Shown here in pieces: positions 49,262-57,083 of a stretch of DNA of 64,000 bases (positions are counted from its first letter, which is position 1; every line of letters begins with the position of its first letter). The stretch lies in contig NZ_CP054932.1 in the NCBI RefSeq assembly GCF_013364275.1, positions 8,990,001-9,054,000 of the forward strand, read 5' to 3'. The notes below the pieces were generated by a model. It was not told the DNA's origin. It was given only the letters and a program-made list of their open reading frames with translations, and did not search any database. The position numbers were made by a program, and so were the translations under genes. The stretch comes from Actinomadura sp. NAK00032. Lineage in GTDB: Bacteria > Actinomycetota > Actinomycetes > Streptosporangiales > Streptosporangiaceae.

Positions 49262-51022
49262 CTAGTCGCCGGTGAACGCGCCGTCCGCCAGTTCGGCGAA
49301 GCGGTCGAGGTCCTCGGCGGGGGCGTCGATCGCGCGCAGCGGTCCGGCGTCGGCGAGGTGCGTCCGGGCGTAGAGGCGGGCGACGAGCGCCTTGCGGTCC
49401 GTGCCGGAGTCGGCGCGCTCCCAGCCCGCCTGCTCCAGGAGCAAGGCTGCCGCATAGACGTCCGCCATGTACTGGGCGAGCGGGAAGAGGCGCGCCTCGG
49501 CGACGGTCCTGTCCAGGCCGCGCCATGCAGCTATGGCCTGGCGGACATTCTCGATGCGCTCGCCGACCAACTCGGCCGTGGCGTCGTCCCCCTGCGGCGC
49601 CTGCTGGACGGCCTGCGTGAGCCTCTCCAGGAACGGCTCGTGCGCGTCCTGCCGTTCGATGGCGCGGCGGACGTCCAGGCACAGGATGTTGTCGCCGCCC
49701 TCCCAGATGGGGTTGACCTGGGCGTCGCGCAGAAGGCGCGCCACCGGCCACTGCTCGATGTAGCCGTTCCCGCCATGGATTTCGATGGCGTCGCTGGCGG
49801 CCGTCACACCGAGCCTGGCCGCCCTCAGCTTGATGAGCGCCGCCCCAATGCGCAGCCTGGGGCGTCCTAGATAGCCGTCGAAGACGAGCGCCTGCGCGGC
49901 CTCGGTCTCCACGATCAGCTCGGCGAGCTTCCTCTGCATGAGCGGCTGGTCGGCCAGTGGAGCACCGAACGCCTCGCGCGCCCGCGCGTAGCAGAGCGAC
50001 TCGACCAGCGCCCGGCGTGCGCAGCCGAGGCCCATCATCGAGATGCCGAGGCGCGCTCCGTTGGTCAGCTCCATCATGCGGGCCAGGCCCTTGCCGTCGC
50101 CGCCCTGCCCGGCGCTGGACGACGGGGCCAGCAGGAACGCCTCGGCGTCCGTGAACTCGATCTCCGCCGAGGCCACGGAGCGCGTGCCGAGCTTGTCCTT
50201 GAGCCGGCGGATCCGGACGCCGTTGCGCGTCCCGTCCCGCCGCTCGGTCAGGACGAGGAACGGCGCGATGCCCCGCACCCCGTCGGCGGCGCCCTCCGAC
50301 TTGGCCAGCACCACGAACGCCGACCCGTTGGCGTTGGACGCGAACCACTTGAGCCCGTTCACCCGCCAGGCGTCCCCGTCCTTGGACGCCGTCGACTCCA
50401 GGGCGCCCAGATCCGACCCGCCCGACCGCTCGGTCAGCATCTGTGCCGCCTCGCCGGACATCTCCCCGGCCGCGAACAGCTCCCGCACCCGCTCCTTGAC
50501 GTCCTCCGGCGCGAACATCTCCGTCAGCTGGACGACCATGTCGCCGCCGGTCCCGAGCGCGCACGCCATGCCGATGTCGGCCTGGTCGAGGAGGTAGCTC
50601 CAGGCCACGCCCAGCGGCGCCGGGTCGACCCCGTTCGCCTTCGCCTCCGCGACGAAGCCGGGCCGGGTGAACGACGTCGCGACGATGTCCCGCCGGGCCG
50701 CCTCGAACGACGGCGGCATGACGACCTCGCTGACGTCGCGCCCCCACCGGTCGTACTTCTCCAGCCGCGGCGGGTTCCGGTCGGTCTGCTCGGCCCGCTC
50801 GGCGATCGGCCCGCCCATCAGCGCGCCCATCTCCTTCAGGCGCGGCTCGGCCCAGCCGAAGCCGTCCCCGAGGTGGCGCCGCATGAGGAACCGCAGCGTG
50901 GGGTCGCAGTCGTACCAGTTGCGGCCGGCGGCCCCCTGGTAGCGCTCGGTCGCGTACCGGCGCGCCTTCTCCGCGCCGCCGAACGGCAGCCGGTCGAACG
51001 GCTCGATCAGATAGGACGTCAT
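49262..51022 (-). CDS. Acyl-CoA dehydrogenase family protein, AidB-like
   Basis: 586 residues from MTSYLIEPFDRLPFGGAEKA. The family core is seen in MSGEAAQMLTERSGGSDLGA (FAD-binding T/S motif), WRVNGLKWFASNANGSAFVV, KDKLGTRSVASAEIEFTDAE, and IEIHGGNGYIEQWPVARLLR with the acid region. The N-terminal extra domain and the roughly 590-residue length are as in AidB/long acyl-CoA dehydrogenases rather than the 380-residue catabolic type. It uses FAD and likely dehydrogenates an acyl-CoA or protects DNA as AidB does; which cannot be told. Confidence 0.88.
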   Translation of the reverse strand: MTSYLIEPFDRLPFGGAEKARRYATERYQGAAGRNWYDCDPTLRFLMRRHLGDGFGWAEPRLKEMGALMGGPIAERAEQTDRNPPRLEKYDRWGRDVSEVVMPPSFEAARRDIVATSFTRPGFVAEAKANGVDPAPLGVAWSYLLDQADIGMACALGTGGDMVVQLTEMFAPEDVKERVRELFAAGEMSGEAAQMLTERSGGSDLGALESTASKDGDAWRVNGLKWFASNANGSAFVVLAKSEGAADGVRGIAPFLVLTERRDGTRNGVRIRRLKDKLGTRSVASAEIEFTDAEAFLLAPSSSAGQGGDGKGLARMMELTNGARLGISMMGLGCARRALVESLCYARAREAFGAPLADQPLMQRKLAELIVETEAAQALVFDGYLGRPRLRIGAALIKLRAARLGVTAASDAIEIHGGNGYIEQWPVARLLRDAQVNPIWEGGDNILCLDVRRAIERQDAHEPFLERLTQAVQQAPQGDDATAELVGERIENVRQAIAAWRGLDRTVAEARLFPLAQYMADVYAAALLLEQAGWERADSGTDRKALVARLYARTHLADAGPLRAIDAPAEDLDRFAELADGAFTGD

Positions 51023-51125
51023 GGGTCCGACATTACGCTTTCTCGTCACATGATGGAAGCCTGTAACAGCGTCGCGCCCGAAACGCGCACATCGATACGA
51101 TCTGCCTGATCACAGGGGGCGGTCG

Positions 51126-51833
51126 GTGTTCGGAATCTTCAGGCGGCGGCGCGACGACGAACTCGCGGAGATCGAAGCCGACATCACCGCGTTCGGCGAG
51201 GAACTCGCGCTCCTCCCCCTCGACCCGGACGAACACGGCGCCGACCCCGCGCTGATGGCCGACTACGCCCGCGCCCTCGACGCCTACGAGCAGGCCAAGG
51301 TCCGCTTCCTGGGCGACCGCGACCGGGACGACGCCGCCGACGTCCTGCGCGCCCTCGCCGAAGGACGCGCCGCGCTCGCCCGCGCCAACGCCGCCCTGTC
51401 CGGCCGGCCTCTCTGCTTCTTCGACCCGCGCCACGGCCCGTCCGTGAACCGCGTCTCCTGGGCCCCGCCGGGCGGCGCCCCGCGCGACGTCGACGTGTGC
51501 GCGGCCGACGCCGTCCGGCTGACCGAGGGCCTGCCGCCGATCGCGACCGGTGTCCGCCCGGCACCCGCTCCCGCTCCCGCGCCTGTCCGCCGAAAGCCGG
51601 CTCAGCCGTCGTCCCGTCCTGGGAAGCAGCCCGCCCCGTTCAAGGTCGCCCCGCCGAATCTGGGCAAGAAACAGCACGTCAAAGGGCGGGCGCCGGCGAA
51701 GCGACATTGCACCGCCCCAAATGGGACGTGCCATCGGTGCTCATCGTCCGCCTCCATGGAGGCGCGCGGGTCGAACGCGTCCACCAGGGAAAGGCCGTGC
51801 GCCTCCAAGAGGAGCCGCTGGCCTTTCGCATAG
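51126..51833 (+). CDS. Coiled-coil protein with CFFDPRHGPS motif, Pro-rich tail
   Basis: 235 residues from a GTG at 51126. The first 100 residues are a charged helical region (DDELAEIEADITAFGEELAL, ALDAYEQAKVRFLGDRDRDD). Then comes the actinobacterial motif CFFDPRHGPSVNRVSWAPPG and VCAADAVRLTEGLPP, conserved in proteins of unknown function. A Pro/Ala linker follows (PAPAPAPAPVRRKPAQ). After about residue 195 the sequence has the Ser/Arg/Cys look of a wrong frame, while an adjacent frame (51728-52180) looks coding. A frameshift joining both into one longer protein is possible. Confidence 0.65.
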   Translation: MFGIFRRRRDDELAEIEADITAFGEELALLPLDPDEHGADPALMADYARALDAYEQAKVRFLGDRDRDDAADVLRALAEGRAALARANAALSGRPLCFFDPRHGPSVNRVSWAPPGGAPRDVDVCAADAVRLTEGLPPIATGVRPAPAPAPAPVRRKPAQPSSRPGKQPAPFKVAPPNLGKKQHVKGRAPAKRHCTAPNGTCHRCSSSASMEARGSNASTRERPCASKRSRWPFA

Positions 51834-52180
51834 TGCGGCCGCTCTCTCTGGAGAGCGAGTGGCCCGTCCAATTGCGCATCCAGTGCGGCGGCACGTGGTC
51901 GGCCTGGCTGCAACCCGGTGACAGTGTCCCGACCGTCGAGCAGGCCATCGCCTCACGCGGCGCCTTCCTCTGCCGCTACATCGGCGGATCGGCGCGAATC
52001 CAGATGCAGCACAGGGACGGGGGCGCTTACCGGGTCACCGAGCTGACCCCGGAATTCGCCTTGGGTCCGCGCGTCCTGTCCGGCAAGGGACGCTCCTCCG
52101 CCGACGGCGAGCTGGCGGGCTCGACCTTCCTCCACATCGAGGCACGCGGCGACTGGCGGCTCCTCGTGTCCCCCGGCTGA
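51728..52180 (+). CDS. Beta-rich hypothetical protein or frameshifted continuation
   Basis: 150 residues from a GTG at 51728: VPSVLIVRLHGGARVERVHQ, EEPLAFRIVRPLSLESEWPV, QLRIQCGGTWSAWLQPGD, STFLHIEARGDWRLLVSPG. It reads as an antiparallel beta domain. It overlaps the preceding gene by about 105 bases in another frame and lacks a good ribosome binding site, so it may be the true C-terminal domain of that gene. Not recognised. Confidence 0.5.
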   Translation: MPSVLIVRLHGGARVERVHQGKAVRLQEEPLAFRIVRPLSLESEWPVQLRIQCGGTWSAWLQPGDSVPTVEQAIASRGAFLCRYIGGSARIQMQHRDGGAYRVTELTPEFALGPRVLSGKGRSSADGELAGSTFLHIEARGDWRLLVSPG

Positions 52181-52361
52181 GCACCCCCGCCTGAGCACCC
52201 TCGCTGCGGTCGGGCTGAATGTCGGTGTATCGCGAGCGTATTGAAAACCGCATACGGCACCGCAACAGCCTTCCCTCTTCAGTGGAGGCATGCCCCACAG
52301 CGCATCACACTCCCTGACCGCCCGAGGCCCCGCCCACGACCTGACCCTTCGGCGGTGAGTC

Positions 52362-52943
52362 GTGGCGATTTCGTGTTCGGCGCTGAAAGTGCGCCTCCTG
52401 GCGACCGTCACTCGGCTCCTCGCGGTGCTGCTGGTGCCGATCGCCTTCTGCCGTGCACCGGGCCGCGCCCGTTTCCTCGCCTGCCAATGGGCGTTGAGAA
52501 TGCGCTTCCCCGCCGAGAACCTCAGCGGGCTGGCACCGGAAACGCTGCTGGCGTTCACGCACGCGCGGGCCGAGGCGTTCTGGCGCGACGGGCAATTGAT
52601 CGGCCTCACCTCGGGATACCGGGACGCGGCGGAACAGCACCGGCTCTTCACCGCTGAGGTGCGGCGCACCGGCTCGGTGCCCGCGGCGCGGCGCCGGGTG
52701 CTGCCACCGGACGAGTCCAGCCACGTGCGGGGGCTCGCGATCGACGTCCGGCCGACCGAGGGCGCGCGGTGGCTCGAACGGCACGGCGGGCGGTACGGGC
52801 TCTACCGCATCTACGGCAACGAGTGGTGGCACTTCGAGTACCGCACCTTCGAGCCGGTCCGGCTGCCGCATCCGGATGCCGCCGCCGACCGTCGTCCGCC
52901 GATGTACGCGGAGCCGCCCCAGCACCCGTGGAGGCAGCCGTGA
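52362..52943 (+). CDS. M15-family D,D-peptidase (VanY/VanXY-like)
   Basis: 193 residues from a GTG at 52362. One N-terminal hydrophobic segment (LLATVTRLLAVLLVPIAFC) anchors it in the membrane. The zinc peptidase domain has the M15 motifs SSHVRGLAIDV (SxHxxGxAxD, near 118-128) and EWWHFEY with the general base Glu and third zinc ligand His (near 152-155). TSGYRDAAEQHRLF is also typical. It would cut terminal D-Ala from peptidoglycan precursors or D-Ala dipeptides. Its TGA overlaps the GTG of the racemase, so it is the first gene of a coupled cassette (racemase, ligase, then VanS-like kinase). Confidence 0.9.
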   Translation: MAISCSALKVRLLATVTRLLAVLLVPIAFCRAPGRARFLACQWALRMRFPAENLSGLAPETLLAFTHARAEAFWRDGQLIGLTSGYRDAAEQHRLFTAEVRRTGSVPAARRRVLPPDESSHVRGLAIDVRPTEGARWLERHGGRYGLYRIYGNEWWHFEYRTFEPVRLPHPDAAADRRPPMYAEPPQHPWRQP

Positions 52944-54070
52944 ATCGGCTCGCAGTCTCGCCTGAGCGCCGCTCAGGCACATTTCCGCCCCCGACCTTGC
53001 AGACGCTGCCTGCGGCGGTGGCCGCGAACGTGGCCGAGGTCCGTGCGCGGACCCGGAGCACGATCATGGCCGTGGTCAAGGCCGACGGTTACGGCCACGG
53101 CGCCGTCACGGTCGCCGAAGCCGCCGTCGCCGCCGGTGCCGGATGGCTCGGGACGACGAGCCTCGCGGACGCCTCCGCGCTGCGCGCCGCCGGCTTGGCG
53201 GTGCCGATCCTCACCTGGCTGCACCCCTCCGGGATCGACGCCGAGGCGGTGGCCGCCACCGGGGTCGATGTCGCGGTCGGGTCGGTGGACGAACTCGAAG
53301 CGCTCGTCGCGCAGACCGTGTCGACAGTGCGGATCCATCTCCACATGGACACCGGGATGTCCCGTGGCGGCTGCCCCGGCGACCGGTGGGACGACCTGAT
53401 CGGCCTCGCTCAGCGTGCCCAGCAGGCTCGCAAGATCCGCGTCACCGGCGTCATGGGGCATCTTCCGCTGGCCGACCGGGCCGACCCTGCGGCGAACGCG
53501 CCGGCCGTCGCCCGTATGCGCCGGGCACGGCAGGCCGTCCAAGCCGCGGGGCTCGGTTCGCCGCTCGTCCATCTCGCGGCCACGTCGGGCACGCTGACCG
53601 ACCCGGCGACGCACTTCAGCATGGTCCGCGTCGGGGCGGGACTGGTCGGCATCGACCCGTCCGAGACCGTGGAGATGCACGGCGCGTCCCGGCTGACCGC
53701 GCCGATCGTGCACACGGCGGCGGTCCCGGCGGGCACCCCGGTCGGTTACGGCGGCGCGTACGTCACCGATCGCGCCACCCATCTGAGCGTCCTGCCGGTC
53801 GGGTACGCCGACGGGATCCCGCGCGAGTGCTCGCCCCAGGCCGGCGTCGAGATCGCCGGGCGCCGCCTCCCGGTCGTCGGACGCGTCTCGATGGACCAGA
53901 TCGTGATCGACACCGGTGCCGACGCCTTCCGGACCGGCACGTCCGCGACCGTCTTCGGCCCGGCGGGGGGCGCCTCCCCGACCATCCGGGACTGGGCCCG
54001 CTGGGCCGGGACCATCCCGCACACCATCGTCACCGGCATCGGGCCGCGTGTGAAAAGGAGCATCGCATGA
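52940..54070 (+). CDS. Alanine racemase family (possible serine racemase of a van-type cassette)
   Basis: 376 residues from a GTG at 52940. The PLP lysine is in AVVKADGYGHG (near 47), and further family motifs are VRIHLHMDTGMSRGG, LAATSGTL, VRVGAGLVGIDP, GYGGAYV, VLPVGYADGIPR and GRVSMDQIVID. A soluble protein with no membrane domain, unlike VanT of enterococci. The end reads TGIGPRVKR, so the Tyr found there in many alanine racemases is absent; that position helps separate serine from alanine use in VanT studies, but actinomycete alanine racemases vary here too. It is coupled to the peptidase before and the ligase after, by 4-base overlaps. Confidence 0.9.
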   Translation: MNRLAVSPERRSGTFPPPTLQTLPAAVAANVAEVRARTRSTIMAVVKADGYGHGAVTVAEAAVAAGAGWLGTTSLADASALRAAGLAVPILTWLHPSGIDAEAVAATGVDVAVGSVDELEALVAQTVSTVRIHLHMDTGMSRGGCPGDRWDDLIGLAQRAQQARKIRVTGVMGHLPLADRADPAANAPAVARMRRARQAVQAAGLGSPLVHLAATSGTLTDPATHFSMVRVGAGLVGIDPSETVEMHGASRLTAPIVHTAAVPAGTPVGYGGAYVTDRATHLSVLPVGYADGIPRECSPQAGVEIAGRRLPVVGRVSMDQIVIDTGADAFRTGTSATVFGPAGGASPTIRDWARWAGTIPHTIVTGIGPRVKRSIA

Positions 54071-55041
54071 CACGGCGAATCGCGGTCATCGGCGGCGGGC
54101 AGAACGCCGAGCACGACGTCTCCCTGGCGACCGCCGCGGCGATCGCGCAGGCGCTGCGTTCCAACGGGTTCGGCGTCGACACTCTGACCATCGACCGCGA
54201 CGGCACGTGGAGGCAGGAAACGGACGCGCTCGCGCCGAGCACCATCGCCTCCCTGGCGGCGGCACTGGGCGTCATAGAACGCGCCGACGCCGTCTTCCCC
54301 GCGATCCACGGCCCGTCCGGCGAGGACGGGACGCTGGCAGCACTGTGCGCCCTCGCGCACAAACCGATGGTCGGCTCGGGCCTGCGCGCCGGAGCGCTCG
54401 GCATGGACAAGTGGGCGACCAAGCTCGTGGCGGAGGCCGTCGGAATCCACACCGCCCCTGGCCGGCTGGTGACGGCGGCGGAGATCGCCGACATCGAGTT
54501 CAAGACGGACGTGGTGGTGAAGCCGACCTCGGCCGGGTCGAGCTTCGGTGTCGCCCTGGCACGCGACGCCTCCCAGCTGCGCGAGGCGCTGCGCTGTGCG
54601 GCGCGATTCGACGACCGGATCCTGATCGAGGACGTCGTCCCGGGACGGGAGATCGACGTGGCCGTCCTACGTGAGGCCGATGGCCGCCGCCGGGCGTCGC
54701 CGCCACTGGAGATCCACGCCGGCGGCCTGTTCGACACGCAGTCGAAGTACGACGGGTCGGCGAGGTTCAGCGTGCCCGCCGACCTCGGCGAGGCGGACCG
54801 GACGGCCCTGACCGGGGCGGCACTGCGGATGTTCGACGCGCTCGGCTGCGCCGGTGTCGCCCGCATCGACTTCTTCCTCACCGACCACGGACCCGTCCTC
54901 AACGAGGTCAACACCATGCCGGGCATGACGGCCCAGTCCCAGGTGCCGAGGATGTTCGCCGCAGTCGGACTTCCCTACGAGGAGTTGGTCGCGCGCCTGG
55001 TCGACACCGCCACCGTGCCCGTGCCCACGAACCCGGGGTGA
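54067..55041 (+). CDS. D-Ala-D-X ligase (Ddl/Van family, ATP-grasp)
   Basis: 324 residues. GGGQNAEHDVSLATA holds the N-terminal Glu, HGPSGEDGTLAAL follows, and the ATP-binding Ser loop is KPTSAGSSFGV (near 151). Housekeeping Ddl proteins normally have EGSSVG there, while VanA and VanG type ligases have SGSSFG or AGSSFG (from memory). The omega loop LFDTQSKYDGSARFSVPAD keeps a Lys-Tyr pair, as D-Ala and D-Ser type ligases do and D-Lac types do not. LNEVNTMPGMT is the magnesium-binding end. Context with a racemase and peptidase favours D-Ala-D-Ser; this is inference. Confidence 0.88.
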   Translation: MTRRIAVIGGGQNAEHDVSLATAAAIAQALRSNGFGVDTLTIDRDGTWRQETDALAPSTIASLAAALGVIERADAVFPAIHGPSGEDGTLAALCALAHKPMVGSGLRAGALGMDKWATKLVAEAVGIHTAPGRLVTAAEIADIEFKTDVVVKPTSAGSSFGVALARDASQLREALRCAARFDDRILIEDVVPGREIDVAVLREADGRRRASPPLEIHAGGLFDTQSKYDGSARFSVPADLGEADRTALTGAALRMFDALGCAGVARIDFFLTDHGPVLNEVNTMPGMTAQSQVPRMFAAVGLPYEELVARLVDTATVPVPTNPG

Positions 55042-55118
55042 TGCCCCGAGTTTGCATACGTGGGCGATATGAAGTGCCGCTTAACCTGCAACTATGCTCA
55101 TCCACCCCGGCGGCGCCC

Positions 55119-56258
55119 ATGGATAGGCGTCCAGGGCTCAGCGCCCGGCTGAAACTCACCCTCAGCTACGCCGGCTTCCTCATGGTCGCCGGCGCCCTGC
55201 TGCTGGCCGTGGTCTGGGTGTTCCTCCTGCGGTACGTCCCGGAAGGCGCGGTCCAGCTCGGGCCATGGACCCACCGGCACGGGCGGCCGGCGCCGCCGTT
55301 CATCCCCGGCCGCGAGGACCTCCAGCGCGCCTTCGTCCCCCGCGCGGCCGCGGCGATGGCCTTCCTGCTGGTGTTCGGCCTGGTGGGAGGCTGGCTCCTC
55401 GCCGGCCGGATGCTCGCACCGCTCACCCGGATCGCGGACGCGGCACGGCTGGCCTCCCAGGGGTCGCTGTCCCACCGGATCCGCCTGGAAGGCCCCGGAG
55501 ACGAGTTCCGCGAACTCGCCGACGTCTTCGACACCATGCTCGAGACGCTCGAACGCCATGTCGCCGAACAGCAGAGGTTCGCCGCGAACGCCTCCCACGA
55601 GCTGCGCACCCCGCTGGCGATCTCGCAAACGCTCCTGGACGTCGCCCGCAACGACCCCGCGCGGGGCCACGACCAGCTCATCGAACGCCTCCACACGGTC
55701 AACACGCGGGCGATCGACCTCACCCAGGCCCTCCTGCTGCTCAGCCGCGCCGACCGCAGGAACTTCAGCCGCGAGGTGGTCAACCTGTCCCTCGTCGCCG
55801 AAGAGGCCGCCGAAACGCTGCTCCCCCTCGCCGAACGGCGCCAGATCACGCTCGCCGTCACCGGCGACAAGGCGCAGACCCTCGGCTCCGCGGAACTCAT
55901 CCTGCGGCTGGTGACCAACCTCGTCCAGAACGCGATCGTCCACAATCTCCCCACCGGCGGCACTGTGACCGTCCACACCGAATCGCGATACGGCGCGAGC
56001 GTCCTGCGGGTCGAGAACACCGGGCGGCCGGTACCGCCGGAGCTGATTCCGACCCTCATCGAGCCCTTCCAACGCGGAACCCAGCGCCAGCGCACCGACG
56101 AGCACGCGGGCGTCGGGCTCGGGCTGGCCATCGTGCACAGCATCGTCCGAGCACACGACGGGACCCTCGACCTCAGCCCCCGTCCCGCCGGCGGCCTCCT
56201 CGCCACGGTCTACCTGCCGCCCGTGCCGCACGGACCGTCCCCGAACGGGACCCCCTAG
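55119..56258 (+). CDS. VanS-like sensor histidine kinase
   Basis: 379 residues from MDRRPGLSARLKLTLSYAGF, an opening that matches my memory of actinomycete VanS closely. Two membrane helices (near 12-35 and 85-107) flank a short outer loop (YVPEGAVQLGPWTHRHGRPA). Then HAMP (RMLAPLTRIADAARLASQGS), HisKA with NASHELRTPLAIS (His near 158), N box NLVQNAIVHNLPTGG and G box HAGVGLGLAIVHSIV. In van clusters VanS detects glycopeptide and drives VanR. No OmpR-type regulator is adjacent here or elsewhere in the window, so it must act on a distant partner. Confidence 0.88.
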   Translation: MDRRPGLSARLKLTLSYAGFLMVAGALLLAVVWVFLLRYVPEGAVQLGPWTHRHGRPAPPFIPGREDLQRAFVPRAAAAMAFLLVFGLVGGWLLAGRMLAPLTRIADAARLASQGSLSHRIRLEGPGDEFRELADVFDTMLETLERHVAEQQRFAANASHELRTPLAISQTLLDVARNDPARGHDQLIERLHTVNTRAIDLTQALLLLSRADRRNFSREVVNLSLVAEEAAETLLPLAERRQITLAVTGDKAQTLGSAELILRLVTNLVQNAIVHNLPTGGTVTVHTESRYGASVLRVENTGRPVPPELIPTLIEPFQRGTQRQRTDEHAGVGLGLAIVHSIVRAHDGTLDLSPRPAGGLLATVYLPPVPHGPSPNGTP

Positions 56259-56279
56259 CCGGGTAGGGTCGAGCCCGCC

Positions 56280-57011
56280 ATGGACCACCCGGACATCCGC
56301 CCGCTCACCGCCCGCTCGGTCGTGCTGAGCACGCTGCTCGGCGTCCACCCGCCCCGGCTCCCGGCCCGCCACCTCGTCCGCGTCGGCGACCTGTTCGGCA
56401 TCGCCGAGGGGACGGTCCGGGTCGCGCTCTCCCGCATGGTGGCCGCCGGCGACCTCGTCCAGACCCCCGGCGGGTACGCGCTCACCGACCGCCTCCTCGC
56501 CCGCCAGGCCCGCCAGGACGAGGCCCGCCGCCCGCCGACCCGCCCATGGGACGGCACGTGGGAGATCGCCGTCATCACCGCCGAGCGCCGCCCCGCCGCC
56601 GACCGCACCGCCCTGCGCCAGGCCATGTCCGCGCTCCGCCTCGCCGAACTTCGCGAGGGCACCTGGCTGCGCCCCGCCAACCTGACCCGCACCCGCCCGG
56701 AGCCGGTCGTCCGCCAGTGCACCTTTTTGCAGGGCCGCCCCGAAGAGGACCCCGCCGCCCTGGCCGCCACCCTCTGGGACCTGGACGCCTGGACGTCCAA
56801 GGCCGAAACCCTGCGCACGGCCCTCTCCGGCACCACCGGCATGGCCGAACGCTTCACCCTGGCCGCCGCCGTCCTCCGCCACCTCCTGAACGACCCGCTG
56901 CTCCCCCCGCCCCTCCTCCCACCCGCCTGGCCGGGCCCGGCCCTCCGCACCCTCTACGAGTCCTTCGAGAAGGACTTCGAACAACTCCTCACAACCCAAC
57001 TCCTGACCTGA
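56280..57011 (+). CDS. PaaX-family transcriptional regulator
   Basis: 243 residues. The N-terminal winged helix reads TARSVVLSTLLGVHPPRLPA, then LFGIAEGTVRVALSRMVAAG and DLVQTPGGYALTDRLLARQ, followed by the PaaX middle domain (PWDGTWEIAVITAERRPAAD, ALRQAMSALRLAELREGTWL). It is the usual length for actinobacterial PaaX-like proteins. Such regulators control phenylacetate or other aromatic degradation, but no such genes are adjacent. It starts 21 bases after the VanS-like kinase stop and might be read through from it. Confidence 0.88.
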   Translation: MDHPDIRPLTARSVVLSTLLGVHPPRLPARHLVRVGDLFGIAEGTVRVALSRMVAAGDLVQTPGGYALTDRLLARQARQDEARRPPTRPWDGTWEIAVITAERRPAADRTALRQAMSALRLAELREGTWLRPANLTRTRPEPVVRQCTFLQGRPEEDPAALAATLWDLDAWTSKAETLRTALSGTTGMAERFTLAAAVLRHLLNDPLLPPPLLPPAWPGPALRTLYESFEKDFEQLLTTQLLT

Positions 57012-57083
57012 CCAGGCCGCAAAACCCCATAGCCCAACGGCTCCACGACCCCTAACCTGACAATCCGTCGGGCAGGAGGTTCG

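Noticed and set aside
44716..51022. A single biosynthetic gene cluster with two P450s
   Set aside because: No core synthase, the strands alternate, and the enzymes fit catabolism or housekeeping as well; only the P450-alcohol dehydrogenase neighbourhood is suggested as functional.
52362..56258. A full VanHAX glycopeptide-resistance cluster
   Set aside because: There is no D-lactate dehydrogenase (VanH) and the ligase keeps the Lys-Tyr omega loop, so the D-Lac type is unlikely; only the VanS similarity remains.
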